Shown here: positions 21,657 through 32,848 of the stretch, piece by piece
Numbering within the stretch: position 1 is the stretch's first letter
Layout of the letters: the number at the start of each line of letters is the position of its first letter
From: Pegoplata infirma
Lineage: Eukaryota; Arthropoda; Insecta; Diptera; Anthomyiidae
Reading direction: 5' to 3'
Length of the DNA: 64,000 bases
Assembly: GCA_963921195.1 (NCBI GenBank)
Contig: OY992536.1
Coordinates: 183,590,995 to 183,654,994 of the forward strand
Made by a program: the position numbers and the translations under genes
The notes under the pieces: generated by a model
What the model was told of the DNA's origin: nothing
The model's database searches: none
What the model saw: only the letters and a program-made list of their open reading frames with translations

Positions 21657-22181
21657 ACAAGGAAGGTCTCCCTGGTGTCACCCGCCGATCTTTATGCAAT
21701 TGGTTTTATTTTGTAGAGCAGGAAAAATAAATGGACAGGTATTTTTTTTAGCGGCCCAAATTCATATTAAAGTTGTGAAAATGAGGGGGGAGGAAACGGT
21801 AATTTTCCAGTTTTCTGCGTTTATCTCCTATATTTTACAAAGAAACCTAGTCATGTTACATACTAAATGAAAGGTCTTTGGAAAACCTATCTTCGTGTGT
21901 AAAGAACGTGTCCAAACATGCACAACTTTTCGCCATATTGAGTAAAATGCCAAAATTTTAGTTAATAAGTCGAAAATATTTATTTTTTGGCACGTTGTTG
22001 CATCACGAGATATGTATATTAAATACCTTTAATCTGATACCACAAAAACTAAACAAAGGTCAATTTCCCCCGTACAAATCGAACCCCCGCTAAAAAATGC
22101 GTGTCGAATTAATTTTCGTTTTGAAAAACATATCCAAATTTCATTAAGATCGGAGGGTGACACCAGGGAGACTCTCCTTGT
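21657..22181 (+). mobile_element. MITE, CAAGGGAAG-TIR family, long copy
   Basis: Ends ACAAGGAAGGTCTCCCTGGT and ACCAGGGAGACTCTCCTTGT. Both extend into TGTCACCC and GATCTTTAT, giving a TIR near 38 bp. The interior matches 461-860, and the shorter copy at 54418-54768 has an internal deletion. Confidence 0.82.
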
Positions 22182-22321
22182 AAGTCTATTTTTTCTAAGT
22201 TCAAACATTAAAAATTTAAAAAATGGTCCAATAGTTTTTATTTAGTTATCAACTAATTTTTCCAAACCATCCAAACAAAAAATTAATTTTTTTAAATCTA
22301 TTGATCAACAAAATTTAAATG

Positions 22322-22640
22322 AGTTGATCAATGTTACGATTAAAAATTTTGTTAGTTTTTTTAAACTTTTTTTTCGCATTAATTTATTTGAACAAATTAA
22401 TTTACTTTTTAAATTGTTGCAAAAAATACCAAAAAAGATGAATTTTTTCATAATTTTGTCATAAGCTTACAATTCATTTATTAAATGAATCATTATTTTG
22501 ACTGAAAAAATATTCAATTAATCACCGACAATTTAATGATTGGTATAACATTTTTCTTTATTGGAGGAGTTTCAATCAAAAAATTTATTGAATCTGCGTT
22601 TTTGTTGATTGAAATTCGTTTCAAATTCTTTCTGTGTTGT
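22322..22640. repeat. Dispersed repeat, copy 2 (partner 16040-16515)
   Basis: Same order of blocks as 16040-16515: GATCAATGTTACGATTAAAA, CATAAGCTTACAATTCATTT, TGATTGGTATAACATTTTTC, GTTGATTGAAATTCGTTTCA. It is shorter by internal deletion. Confidence 0.65.
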
Positions 22641-23085
22641 TAACAATTTGTAAAGATACACTTTACAGTAATATCCCATCATCCAATCCATTCATTTATC
22701 ATAAATATGCTGCTATAAATTTTGATTTCATTACATAACTAACTGCATGCCACTATAACAAACACCCGTTATATAGCGCGATACGAATACAAATTATGTT
22801 GGTTTCCTTTTAAATACCAAAGAAACCATTTATATCCCAAAAAAAAAAGAAGTCAGTCATACAATTTTTAAATTTAGCATCAAAACAATTTTTTTTTTTA
22901 TATATTTCTGTATTAGTGCTGCTACAGTTAGGGATGTTAAGGTTAGTACTGTACTATAATATGGTACAATTTCCATAATTTCACAACATTTGTAAGACTG
23001 AGTATCATTTCCCCTGTTCCCTCGCAAATGCAACCATTTAAAACGCTTTAAGCGAAGCTTTGTAGACTTAAGAACTTTTATACTA
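22641..23085. other. AT-rich stretch, no gene seen
   Basis: Sequence of ordinary complexity around 22680-22830 and 22930-23060 without an open frame, repeat or terminal structure that I can recognise. Confidence 0.3.
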
Positions 23086-23089
23086 CTAA

Positions 23090-23690
23090 TATTTTTGACA
23101 AAATTCCAAAACCGTTATTTATACTTTGGAAAATTTAACAAATTTACGAATGTTGCACGAGCTTTACGGATTTAAACGCCTACAGTTGTTTGCTAAGCTT
23201 TCTAAATTTCAGTACTTTTTTAATAACGATTGTTTGACAAGCTTTAAAGAATTGACAGTCTTAATAGAAAGCTTCAAAGGTTTTGGTACAATATAAAAAT
23301 TCACAGTTGTCAGACAAACTTAAAAAAGGGATGCAGTACCTTTTTAAAAATCTATGATTTTGAAAAGCTTCTCGGTACTTTTTAAAAATCTGAGATAGCA
23401 TAACAATCTGTAACATTTTTTAGATTGTTTTAAAAGTTTTACCATTCTTGGTAAAACCTGCGATTGTTAAAAAGCTTTAACATTTCTGGTACTTTTTAAA
23501 ATGTGCGATTGTTTTAAAAGCTTTAAATTTTTTGGTACTTTTTAAAAATCTACGATTGTTTGAAAATCTTCAACATTTTTGGTAGTTTTTTAAAAAAAAT
23601 TTAGATTGTTTAAAAAAGTGTTGGCATTTTCGGTACTCTTTAAAAAAAATATTATTTTTAGAAAATCTTTAATTTTTATATTAAATATTC
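23090..23690. repeat. Degenerate tandem repeat with TTGGTACTTTTTAAAA motif
   Basis: Irregular copies, roughly 55-60 bp apart, of a unit containing TTTTTGGTACTTTTTAAAAA, TCTACGATTGTTT and GAAAAGCTTTAACATTT. Copies decay toward both ends. No terminal structure seen. Confidence 0.65.
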
Positions 23691-24333
23691 AAGCCCAGGC
23701 TTAAATCCCGAGTTTTGAATATCCCAAAAAGTACATTTCTAAACTTATTTTTCTTTTTCAATATTAAGTTATATTAAGTTTATCATCCCTGCCTACTGCA
23801 TTGGACTCTATATCCAAGAGGAGAGTGATGAGAAATGTTTTGATTTTTCCTTGCAGTTAAATTTTTGCCACTTTTTTCATGTTTGTTGGCTGTTATTTAG
23901 GAAGAAACCAGTTTGCTGTTTTTTGTTTTTGTTTAAATAACGTCGTACTGTTTTTATTTCATGTTTTCAGGTTATTGGTTTCAGTTTGTTAATTTTTTGT
24001 TTGCGGAATACCGAACGCTATGTTGTTAGCGCTTAGTAGTGGATGAAGTTTTAAATTCTTTTTTCCTGACTTTATTTGACATTTCAGTTGGTTATGTTTA
24101 TTTTTGTTTGGAGTTTTTATTTTCCTTTCTATAGTTTAAAATGCAGGAAATCTCAAACTGAACAAAAATTTTTATAAAAAGCTTTGCCGCCATAACAATT
24201 TTTTCACCTTTTTACTCTAGTAGTATTTTTGATTACTTTTTAACAAAATGTGATAACTAAATGTTGTTTTTTTATTTTTAGTACCAAAAGGTACATAAAA
24301 ATAAAATGTATTTATTCGGCCTTTATATATGTA
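23691..24333. other. AT-rich stretch, no gene seen
   Basis: No supported frame. Contains GTACCAAAAGGTAC (about 24281), a short palindrome, and TATA-rich sequence just before the foldback that follows. Confidence 0.3.
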
Positions 24334-24762
24334 TATATATTCGATTAGTTTTATTCTAGTTCGAGGCCCAAAAATATTTCTATTTATGATATTGTCATAA
24401 TAGAGTATTTTTAATTTATTGCTTTAAAAAAGTTACTCATCTCATAGTATGTCTGTACTGATTTTTGCTTTAAAAGAGTTATTTTTGTTGGAAAACAGAT
24501 TTCGGACCTTCATAATAGTATTTCTCGTATAACTTGTGAAATATATCAAATATTATGTCTGGTTTGATGTTTGATTGACCAACGATGATTCTCTAAAGTC
24601 TGCTGAAGATTCCTTAAAGGGGATGAAACTGATCAGTACAGACATACTATGAGATGAGTAACTTTTTTAAAGCAATAAATTAAAAATACTCTATTATGAC
24701 AATATCATAAATAGAAATATTTTTGGGCCTCGAACTAGAATAAAACTCTAATCGAATATATA
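24334..24762. mobile_element. Foldback element with nearly perfect arms of about 130 bp
   Basis: Left arm about 24334-24462 and right arm about 24631-24762 match almost base for base inverted (TCGATTAGTTTTATTCTAGT, AGTTACTCATCTCATAGTAT). The loop is about 170 bp. The end sequence is TA-rich, so the target duplication cannot be read. Confidence 0.8.
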
Positions 24763-25321
24763 AAAATGTGATAATTTGTATTTCAATTTATTTTTTTGCA
24801 ATAGAGTGGGTCTCCCATAAAGTGTAATTTTGCCAATTTTTTTAGTCGGAATCACGAGATGATTTTTTTTAATACAGAAGCATCTGTTTCCGAAAATATT
24901 AGCATCCTTGCCCGCTTCTGATTTTGTATCCTTCTTTGAATTCAGTAAATTAAAATTTCCGTTAGTTTTCGATAGTCCTTAAAATCCAAAGTTTAAGAAT
25001 CCCTGACTCTAATGTAATGTTTATTGTGTCTCTTCTATCGAAATGTCAATAGACTACTGCATGGATTCATTTTGGTTTTGCATGCAAATGTAGAAAACAT
25101 GTTTTTTCGGCATTAAAACGAATATTTCCGTGTGGCAAACATTACCACATATTAACAAATTATGTGTTTTGATGTTTATTTAGCATAAAAATATTAGGAT
25201 GGCACTTATTTGAACAATCAAATGAAAAACTTTCTGTCATTCAGTTTAAGAAACCAATTGAAATTTTACTGATTCTGTTTGCTGAATATCAAAATACTTT
25301 TGTGCAAATTTCAGAAGATTA
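24763..25321. other. Unassigned stretch
   Basis: No open frame or repeat that I can support; average complexity is slightly higher than in the satellites. Confidence 0.3.
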
Positions 25322-25923
25322 CACGGTCCGACAGCCAATATTAAACATGAACCGGATGATATACGTCTGAAAGTAGAGATTAATGGAGTAAAACTGCATT
25401 TACAGTTTTTCATTTCGTGATCCTGTTTTCTTTTAAAAGGATTTCAAAGTTTTAAAGGATAATTTTTTAAAATGTTTTTGAAATATTTGTACTTGTCCTA
25501 GGATGAAATAGTAGGATTTCCCCTAATTTTCCCATTTTTTATTTTGCAATATCAGGATAAAAGGATGTGAATAAAATAATTTGAAAACTTTATCAAAGTA
25601 TTTTGTTGAAAACTTAGGATAAATTTTTGAAAGGACGTAACTCACCTCTTTTTTCCTGAAATGCAAAAATAATAAAATAGAAAAATTAGTGGAGATCATC
25701 CTCTTTCATTTGCTATCACTAGTGACATCCTATAGGACAAGTACAAATATTAAAAAAATATTCTATAAAATTTTATCCTCGAAAACTTTAAAGTCCCTTT
25801 AAAAGGAAACAGGATCACGAAATGAAAAACTGTAAATGCAGCTTTACTACATTTAGTCTCTACTTTTAAACGTATACTATCCAGTTCGTGTTTACCGACT
25901 TTTTTCATATTTGTCGGACGGTG
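25322..25923. mobile_element. TIR element, TTA target duplication, CACGGTCCGACA ends
   Basis: 602 bp with TTA at 25319-25321 and 25924-25926. Ends are CACGGTCCGACA and, reverse-complemented, CACCGTCCGACA. The arms continue for most of 200 bp (TTTTTCATTTCGTGATCCTG against CAGGATCACGAAATGAAAAA; ATTTGTACTTGTCCTA against its complement). A partial copy lies at about 31990-32115. A 3-bp TTA duplication is compatible with PIF/Harbinger or CMC-type transposases; which one cannot be told without a transposase. Confidence 0.82.
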
Positions 25924-25929
25924 TTATTT

Positions 25930-26089
25930 AGCAAAAAATATCATAGTATTTCGAAAATTTTATTTGTAATTCGAAAATTCCATTTGTTATTCGAAGATTC
26001 TACATGTAGTATCAATACTCCATTTGTAATTCGTAGATTCCAATTGTAATTGGAAAAATTATTATTTGGAAAAGATCAATTGTAACTCG
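25930..26089. repeat. 21-bp satellite B, degenerate
   Basis: Loose copies of TTGTAATTCGAAAATTCCAT with partial TACAATTGATCTTTTTCGAA identity, reading straight into a DINE-like 5' end (GTAACTCGAACAAGTGAGAG) at 26090. Confidence 0.7.
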
Positions 26090-27332
26090 AACAAGTGAGA
26101 GTGTTAAATTCGACAAAAAATCTGGGGTCATTGGGGTGACTTTTTTCCTCGCGATAAATGTTTATAAGTTCATTTATTATGCTTTTTTGCACTTAAATAA
26201 TGCAGTTTTATTTAATTTAAATACATTTTTAATATCCACGCCCACAAAAGGGGGCGGGAAAAACGTAATTTTTTAATCCCCTGGGTTCAAGTGCAGTATG
26301 TCGAACTTCATTTGTCATAAGAAAGAAAGTTTCATTTGCTTAATAAAAGTTTTAAAACCCTGTAAAAATTGAGTTTTTTAGAGGTTGGTTTGGTATTACA
26401 AGGGAAAACTTTTTTTCCCCCGGTCCGATTTTGCCCATTTCCGAAATTAACCAGTCTATATTTTCATATGACATATTCATGCAAACTTCAGGAGTCGAGT
26501 AATGTCTTAGAATCGATCACTGATCAATAATACACTTAGAAAATTATTGCGGTTACTACATGACGGTCATTTGTGTAGGAAAGTAGTAGTTGTTGTTTTC
26601 AACTACAATTTCAGTTGTTTTTTTATGCAAAATCTCAAACAACTGTTTTTTGTAGTCGTTTTAAAAAATAAATACATATTTTACTACATTGTAGTAAAAG
26701 TAGTTTTTTTTTGTTGATTTAACCGTAAAATGTAGTAGACGCCTTAACAACAACAAATGAACTCCAAAAATTATGTTAGTTAAATCAACTGAAAATGTAA
26801 GTTAAAATAACTACTTTGTAAGTTGTTTTGGGGTCAACTACTTTTTCAGTTAAATCAACTAACAATGTTAGTTATTTTAACTGCCAAAAAATCATCTGAC
26901 TTATGTAGTAAAAACTACTTAAACAACTAAATACATGTAGTAAAAATAAAATAAACAATATATATTTTTTTTTTTCAAACAATTTTTCAGAAAAAAAATT
27001 GAAGACCAAAATTTTTCCAAGTTTTTTTTTTTTGTTAAAAAAAGTTGTGAAAATAAAAAAACCCAAAATTTATTTTTATTTTTTTTGAAAAAAAACTTTG
27101 GAACATTATTTAGTTATAAAAAAAAAATATAATTAACTTCTTTAAAAAACTGTTACTACATTACAGTACTTTTTTGTTAGTTGTTCAAAAAAACGACTTA
27201 AAATAACTAACAGAAATAATTGTTTGATATTTTTCATACAAAAACAACTGAAAAAAAAATAACTAATGTAAAATATACAAACAACTAACATGTAGTAACT
27301 TACATAATTTTCTGACAAGGGAAGTATCTCAA

Positions 27333-28980
27333 CCCGAGTAAAAATTTTCTGGTCTAATCATATATAATTTGATACAATCTTATATCAGTTAATATGCTTC
27401 CGTATAAATTTATATAAAATTTTATCTATCACTTTGATACGGTTGATCCACTTTATATGGTTAGATATTGCTCCATATATGATTAGATTCGTATTTTGGT
27501 TTTGCTCATCAAATTATATAAAAATAGATATTATAAGATCAATTTGATCTAATTAGATTTGACCAAATTCAGGATCAAATTGTATCAATTTTTATATTTT
27601 TTGATCTACCCAGTAAAAACTTGGTAATAAGTCCTCATTACCGGCTGCATTCTATGTAATGAGGGCTCGTTACCTGCTCGATTACTTCTTGTTAACAAAT
27701 AATGAGTTACCGATAGCCTTATACAAAACCGGTTACATCTTGTTAATAAATAATGAGTTACCGATAACCTGATACAGAACAGGTTACTGGTAAATACGAT
27801 TTAAAAAATCTGATAAGTTGTCTAAATATTTTTTTTTTAATGAAATTAAAAAAATGCTAAAGAAAATTTAGAAAGAAATTGCACATTTAGCTTAAAAAAG
27901 ATTAACATTTATCTACTTTTTCTAATAAAACTCTGTTAACAGAAATTTAAATTCAGGAATTCTGATTAAAATTGGGACAAAGCAAAAAAAAGTTTAGAAA
28001 ACCAAATTGATATTTAGAAAACTGGATCTAGCTGACACTTGATCGTGATTTATGAGCCTTAATTAGTCTTTACATAACTTCTATTGAAGTTTTCTGGATT
28101 TTAATTGGCTTTTTCTAAATTGTTATTGTTTTTTCTAGAAATTTTGTGGTGTTCTCCAAATTTTAATTTAACTTTTTTTTGCCTTGTTGTTTAAATTATG
28201 TTAAAGCCGGTAAAAAGGTAAAAAACCATCACAGACAGTATATCCCTTAAAACCTAACTCACTCTTATATAGACTTAAGATGGTGTTTAATGCGGTTTCC
28301 ATTGGCTGAGCAGCAGTCGCTTCTGTATATTTGTTATTGGTAATGTCCTAAGTAGCCAAATGCCCCTTTCTACGAGGTTCCAAGATATATTTTCGGTCCT
28401 GTAATATTTGAATTTTACAATCAAACTTTTGGAGGGAAGGATATCAACGTAAACATTGGTTCCGTTGGCACATTGGATTGGTTGCTCTTGAAATAAACGC
28501 GTTCAACATGAACTTGCTCAATTTCATATTGGCGGAAGTTGCCCCAAGTTAAAAATTTATTAAAAGAATCAAAAGCTGTTATTTGGTAGCATTTTTGTAA
28601 GGAGTGGGAAACGAGTTATTTTTGAGCAACTGGTAGCTACTTATTTTTGGGACTAATGTATGCTGTTATTTGGTAGCATTTTTGTAAGTAGTGGGTAACG
28701 AGTTATTTTTGGGCTACTAGTATCTTATTATTTGTGGTACTAATGTATGTAGTTTTTCAGTAGCATTCTCGTAAGCGAGTGGGTATGCGGTCATTACTCC
28801 AATGACATCGCCATGTTAAAATAATGAGTGTTTCACCAACATAGTAACTAGCTACCATCATCTATTTAAAGGCGAAAACCTCATTACTTGGTAATAGAAG
28901 TTTTTACTGGGTAAAGTAATACAATTAGATATTATTTGATACAACCATTTAGTAAAATTAGCATAATATTTTTACTAGGG
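27333..28980. mobile_element. CCCGAGTAAAAAT element (fourth layer), interrupted
   Basis: Outer parts match, inverted, the 366-bp element at 62513-62878 (GGTCTAATCATATATAATTT, GATCCACTTTATATGG, GATCAATTTGATCTAATTAG). Ends CCCGAGTAAAAAT and ATTTTTACTAGGG. About 20 bp near the right end are deleted relative to the intact copy. Split by the 27609-28911 insertion. Confidence 0.82.
27609..28911. mobile_element. TA-flanked CCCAGTAAAAACTT element built from GGTAATGAG-type words (innermost layer)
   Basis: 1303 bp, flanked by TA at 27607-27608 and 28912-28913. The flanks rejoin into sequence found uninterrupted at about 62600 (GATCTA|AAGTAAT). TIR CCCAGTAAAAACTT at both ends. Near the ends GGTAAT, CTCATTACC, AATGAGTTACCGAT and CGGTTAC recur; at 28590-28780 the unit TTTGGTAGCATTTTTGTAAG recurs. 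No transposase frame. Confidence 0.85.
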
Positions 28981-29674
28981 AAGCCTTATGAACCGATTTG
29001 CCTGAAACTTAAAATATATATAAATGAGACCATTTTAAGGTTGGGGTGTCTCGGCTTATCGGACATATCGGGGATTTAGGGGTTCAAAAAAATGGGTAAA
29101 AAATTGGCGAAAAAATCGCCTTTTGGATTTTTCGGCCATTTCTTTCTAAGAAACTATATGATGTTTCCATATGAGAAGAGAGGTTTTTTTAATGCCTATC
29201 CAACGGTGACATAACCTTGTAAAAATTCGGCTTTGGTAAATATTTTTCTCATGAAAATGTGTAAATTTTGGGGGGTATATATATGAAGACATAAACCTAC
29301 GATATCCATATGAATATAAAATATTCTTTATTAAATTTAAGTCGACACGTATTTTTGCTCTAGACGATATTCCTGTTAGATCGGGAGTTATCGAAATTTT
29401 CCCGAAGGTCCTCATTGTTTCATAAGGGGCCAACGGAATTTTTAAAAACTGATATGGCCGATAAGCCGAGACACCCCCATCTTAAAATCGTCTCATTTAT
29501 ATATATTTTAAGTTTCAGGCAAATCGGTTCATAAGGGTTGAGATACTTCCCTTGTGAGTGTGTAGTTGTTTTAACTGTCATTTGTAGTAGAATCAACCGT
29601 CATAATTTTTTGAGTGTGTATACACTTTATGGGTTCCTAGACCGATATTTCGATGCGTTATACAGAGATCAATT

Positions 29675-30260
29675 GTAATTCGAAAAACATCAATTGCAAT
29701 TCGTAAAAGATCAATTGTTATTCAAAAAATATCAATTGTAATTCGAACAAGTGAGTGTTAAATTCTATGCCCACTACTTTTATACCGACCAACGTCGGCG
29801 GGGACGTTGGGGGGACATTTCCCCTCAAAAATAATTATGAATTTGTCAACTTTAATCAGCGGTCCCTTTCCCTAAAACTCCCCTGACAATTATTTTTTAT
29901 GTTTTTTTTTTAATATTGGAAGGTATAAAAAATTCAACCGACTTTCACTTTCCATTGTTCTAATTGATATTTTTCAAATTACAATTGATCTTTTACGAAT
30001 TACAATTGATCTTTTACGAAATACCGTTGTTCTTTTTCGAATTTCAATTGGAATCTTCGAATTATAATGGATATTTTAGGAATTTCAATTGATATTTTTC
30101 AAATTACAACTGATCTTTTACCCATTACGATCGAACTTTTATAAATTTCAATTGGAATTATCAGAAGAGTGTCTTCGAATTCTAAATGGAATCTTCGTAT
30201 TTCAAATGGAATCTTGGAATTACAAGTAAAAACATCGAATTACAATTAATCTTTTTCAAC
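29675..30260. repeat. 21-bp satellite B in inverted halves around a DINE fragment
   Basis: 29675-29745 has the unit as GATCAATTGTAATTCGAAAA; 29960-30260 has the opposite orientation (TTACAATTGATCTTTTACGA). Between them (29747-29940) is a DINE-like fragment with 5' ACAAGTGAGTGTTAAATTCT and GGAAGGTATAAAAAATTC. The satellite unit joins the DINE 5' end at AATTCGAACAAG. Confidence 0.8.
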
Positions 30261-30654
30261 ATACATGTTGAATACGTCCTTGTAAACTCGTTTTTGCAAA
30301 AGTGCTCGATCGAAGATTTGCAAATTAATATCAGAAACCCCATTAAAATGTTCATGAGAAAAGCATCATTAATCTAAAATTTAATATTTCGGAATATATT
30401 TTTAAAGGACTTTTAAAAATAATAAAGCAAAATCTACAATGAGATGAAATATATTAATCTAGAGATCTTGTAGAACCCCAGCTAAAAATTATATGAAATT
30501 AATGAAAATTAAGCACGATTTAAATCTAAACTATTTTTGGATTATTTAAATTCAACTTTAAATATTTATGAAGGCAACTATAAGCAAATATATGTATTAG
30601 GGTGCCAGTCCTTTTGAAAAGTGAAATATTTTTGTAATATCAAGGAATCCCGTG
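30261..30654. other. AT-rich stretch, no gene seen
   Basis: No supported frame; short homopolymer runs only. Confidence 0.3.
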
Positions 30655-31105
30655 CAAAAATTGATTAGATCTGGGTTCTCGGAGACGATAGCGATCGAGA
30701 TTCCACTTGAACGTGCTGTTTTTCAATTTTTCTGTATGCCTAAAATTATGCTTTGAAAAATACAAGCTTTTTATATTTTTCTCCTAATACTCTAAAAAAA
30801 CAAAAAAATATAAAAAGCTAATTTTAGGTTTACAGAAAAATTGATAAATCGTACGTTCGGTTAGAATTTCGATCGCTAGCGGCTACCAGAATTATCCCCC
30901 TGGGTTCTCGGAGTCGATAGCGATCGAGATTCTACTCGAACGTGCGATTTTTAAATTTTTCTGTATGCCTCAAACTATGCTCTGATAACATGAACAAAAT
31001 AAAAAGAATCTTGTATTTATCAAAGCATAATTTTAGGAAAAAAGAAAAAATTTTAAATCGCAGGTTCGAGTAGAATTTCGATCACTATCGACTCCGAGAA
31101 TAAGA
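30655..31105. repeat. Two tandem inverted-repeat units
   Basis: GGTTCTCGGAGACGATAGCG at 30673 and GGTTCTCGGAGTCGATAGCG at 30902 each open a unit with GATCGAGATTC and TTTTTCTGTATGCCT. Each closes with its inverse (AGAATTTCGATCGCTAGCGG; AGAATTTCGATCACTATCGA). The result is two adjacent hairpins of about 230 and 205 bp. Confidence 0.75.
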
Positions 31106-31985
31106 TTTAGAAAATCGTGACCAAATATAAAATCTGATAGATCAGATATAAGTATTTAGTTTTAAATTAGAAAAAGGCAGACCTAATCCATTTTTTTACA
31201 CAGAATGCCAAGCTGAATATTATGACACTTTAGCAAATTGAATAATAGGTGCGTTTTGTTAACAAATAAAATAAGCAGTATTTAGTATTTAACTTTAGTG
31301 CCACAAAAATTCCATTCTTCAGGACTTTTTTTTTAATTATTGACACCCTAATGTTGAATTGTATATATTTTTTTAAAAACACTACTATGTAAAATAATGT
31401 AAAATGTTGTAAATTGATTTTGTGTTACATACAAAAGTTATTAAAAAAGTTGGCCATACGAGTACCAAACATTTCAATTGAAGCCTTATCCAAACTGAAT
31501 TCTGTAAAAAGTGAAGTGTGTAACAAATAGAAGTAGTTTTTGTTTTTTTTTTTGTTAAAAAATTAAACAAACGAAGGAAAGAAAGAAATTAAAAAAAAAA
31601 TAAAATAAATTGCGTGTAAATTGTTTAACAAAAAAATTTATTTGAAAAAACAATCAACAGTTTTTAAATTAAAAATAAACATCAGTAAAAAGAAAAAAAG
31701 TTATAATATTAAAATGACATGATAGTGGTAAATGAACTCGACGAATGAGTTTAGCTGTCAAATCTATTGATTTTCTTGTCTACACTACACCATTTCTAAA
31801 CTGTTTTCGATACTAATTCAGAAAATATGTTGTGATTTTCTTGTCTACACTACATCATTTCTAAGCTTATTCAGAAAATATTAATTGTACTTTACGAAAT
31901 TTCCAGCCAGTCAAGAAATGTTGGGATATTCACATCTTCCAAGTTACCTTGTGAAGGGGCGATCTATACGTCAGAAGTTCAGAAA
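31106..31985. other. AT-rich stretch with a tandem duplication of about 65 bp
   Basis: GATTTTCTTGTCTACACTAC followed by A(C/T)CATTTCTAA occurs at about 31771 and 31835, a local tandem duplication. No gene seen in the remainder. Confidence 0.5.
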
Positions 31986-31989
31986 TCAA

Positions 31990-32115
31990 CATTCATGAAA
32001 GGAAACAGTATCACGAAAAGATAAAGTGTAAATGCAGTGTTACTACATTTTGTCTCTAGTTTCAAACGTATATTATCCAGTTCGTGTTTAACGATTTTTT
32101 TTTCATTTTTGTCGG
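31990..32115. mobile_element. Partial copy of the TTA-type element (25322-25923)
   Basis: GAAAGGAAACAGTATCACGA, TGTAAATGCAG, CCAGTTCGTGTTTA and TTGTCGGACGGCGTAA match the right arm of the element at 25322. The left half is missing. Confidence 0.7.
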
Positions 32116-32848
32116 ACGGCGTAATATATATAACTAAATTCAAGGAAAATTTATAATGATTTAATTCCATCGCCATATTTTCCCTCTTTTATTATATTTC
32201 TCTTAAAAATAAGGAAAAGAAAAACAAGTAAGAAAATTATAGTCGGTCAAGACCGAGCATATAATACCCTACACCAGAGTTTCCCGAAAGAGTTTCCCGA
32301 AAAGATCCATATGTTGTCAAATCTTTAATAAGTGTAAAAAACCCTCACAAATCAAATTTGAGTGAAATAGGCTTCTATATTTGTTGACAATAAACCGCTT
32401 AAACTGAATATTGGTCGTAATTTTCACGAGTGTTCCTAAGTCCAAAGCTGGTCCTATGATTATCCGGTTTGATTAGGTTATTTTAGTACGCGTTTAACAT
32501 ACACAAACAAAATTTTAATTAAATATTTTCTATATTCATAAAATTTGAGAGATTTATGTGAAAATCGGGAAGGTGGTTTGTATGGGGGCTACAAAAAGAA
32601 CTGGTCTGATTTCTTTAAAACGAAATGGTGATTTGTGAAGACAAAACACGTTTACGTGCCAAATTTCAAAAAGATACCTATTATAATACGGTTATTGGAG
32701 TCATTTGAGCCAAAACTAAAGTGGACCTTTGTATAGGGGCTATGTTTAAATATAGACCGATTTTTTTCAATTTAAATAGGCTTCGACCTTTGTCCAAGAA
32801 AGGCTTAAGTTTCAAATTTCTTTTGATTAAAAATTGCGACCTGTACCG

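Larger units (their letters stand above)
27315..29556. mobile_element. CAAGGGAAGTATCTCAACC element (third layer), interrupted
   Basis: Starts ACAAGGGAAGTATCTCAACC and ends GGGTTGAGATACTTCCCTTGT (inverse). The uninterrupted relative at 46204-46792 shows that the stretch 27333-28980 is inserted a few bases into the left TIR. TIR arms of about 100 bp include TCTCGGCTTATCGG. The 95-aa minus-strand frame at 29146-29433 reappears as repeat sequence at 46473-46670 and is not a gene. Confidence 0.8.
26532..29616. mobile_element. TA-type element built from ACTACAT/CAACTA words (second layer)
   Basis: Left end CACTTAGAAAATTATTGCGG TT; right end reverse-complemented CACTCAAAAAATTATGACGG TT. TA precedes it (26530-26531). 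The body (26560-27310 and 29557-29600) is made of GTAGTAAAA, ACAACTAA, AACTACTTT and complements. Interrupted at about 27315 by the next layer. Confidence 0.68.
26090..29680 (+). mobile_element. DINE-1-like element, outermost layer of a five-level nest
   Basis: 5' part at 26090-26530 (ACAAGTGAGAGTGTTAAATT, GGGAAAACTTTTTTTCCCCC, then TGTCTTAGAATCGATCACTG). 3' part resumes at about 29617 (TACACTTTATGGGTTCCTAG, CGATATTTCGATGCGTTATA). The 26532-29616 interval between them is inserted DNA; joining the halves gives the normal DINE order seen at 51321-51400. The GTCY tract is missing. Confidence 0.7.

Noticed and set aside
29146..29433. 95-aa minus-strand frame
   Set aside because: The same translation recurs at 46473-46670 inside a TIR element; it is repeat-derived with no domain.
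31385..31570. Short minus-strand frame of 61 aa
   Set aside because: Isolated, low complexity, no signal, splice or family evidence.
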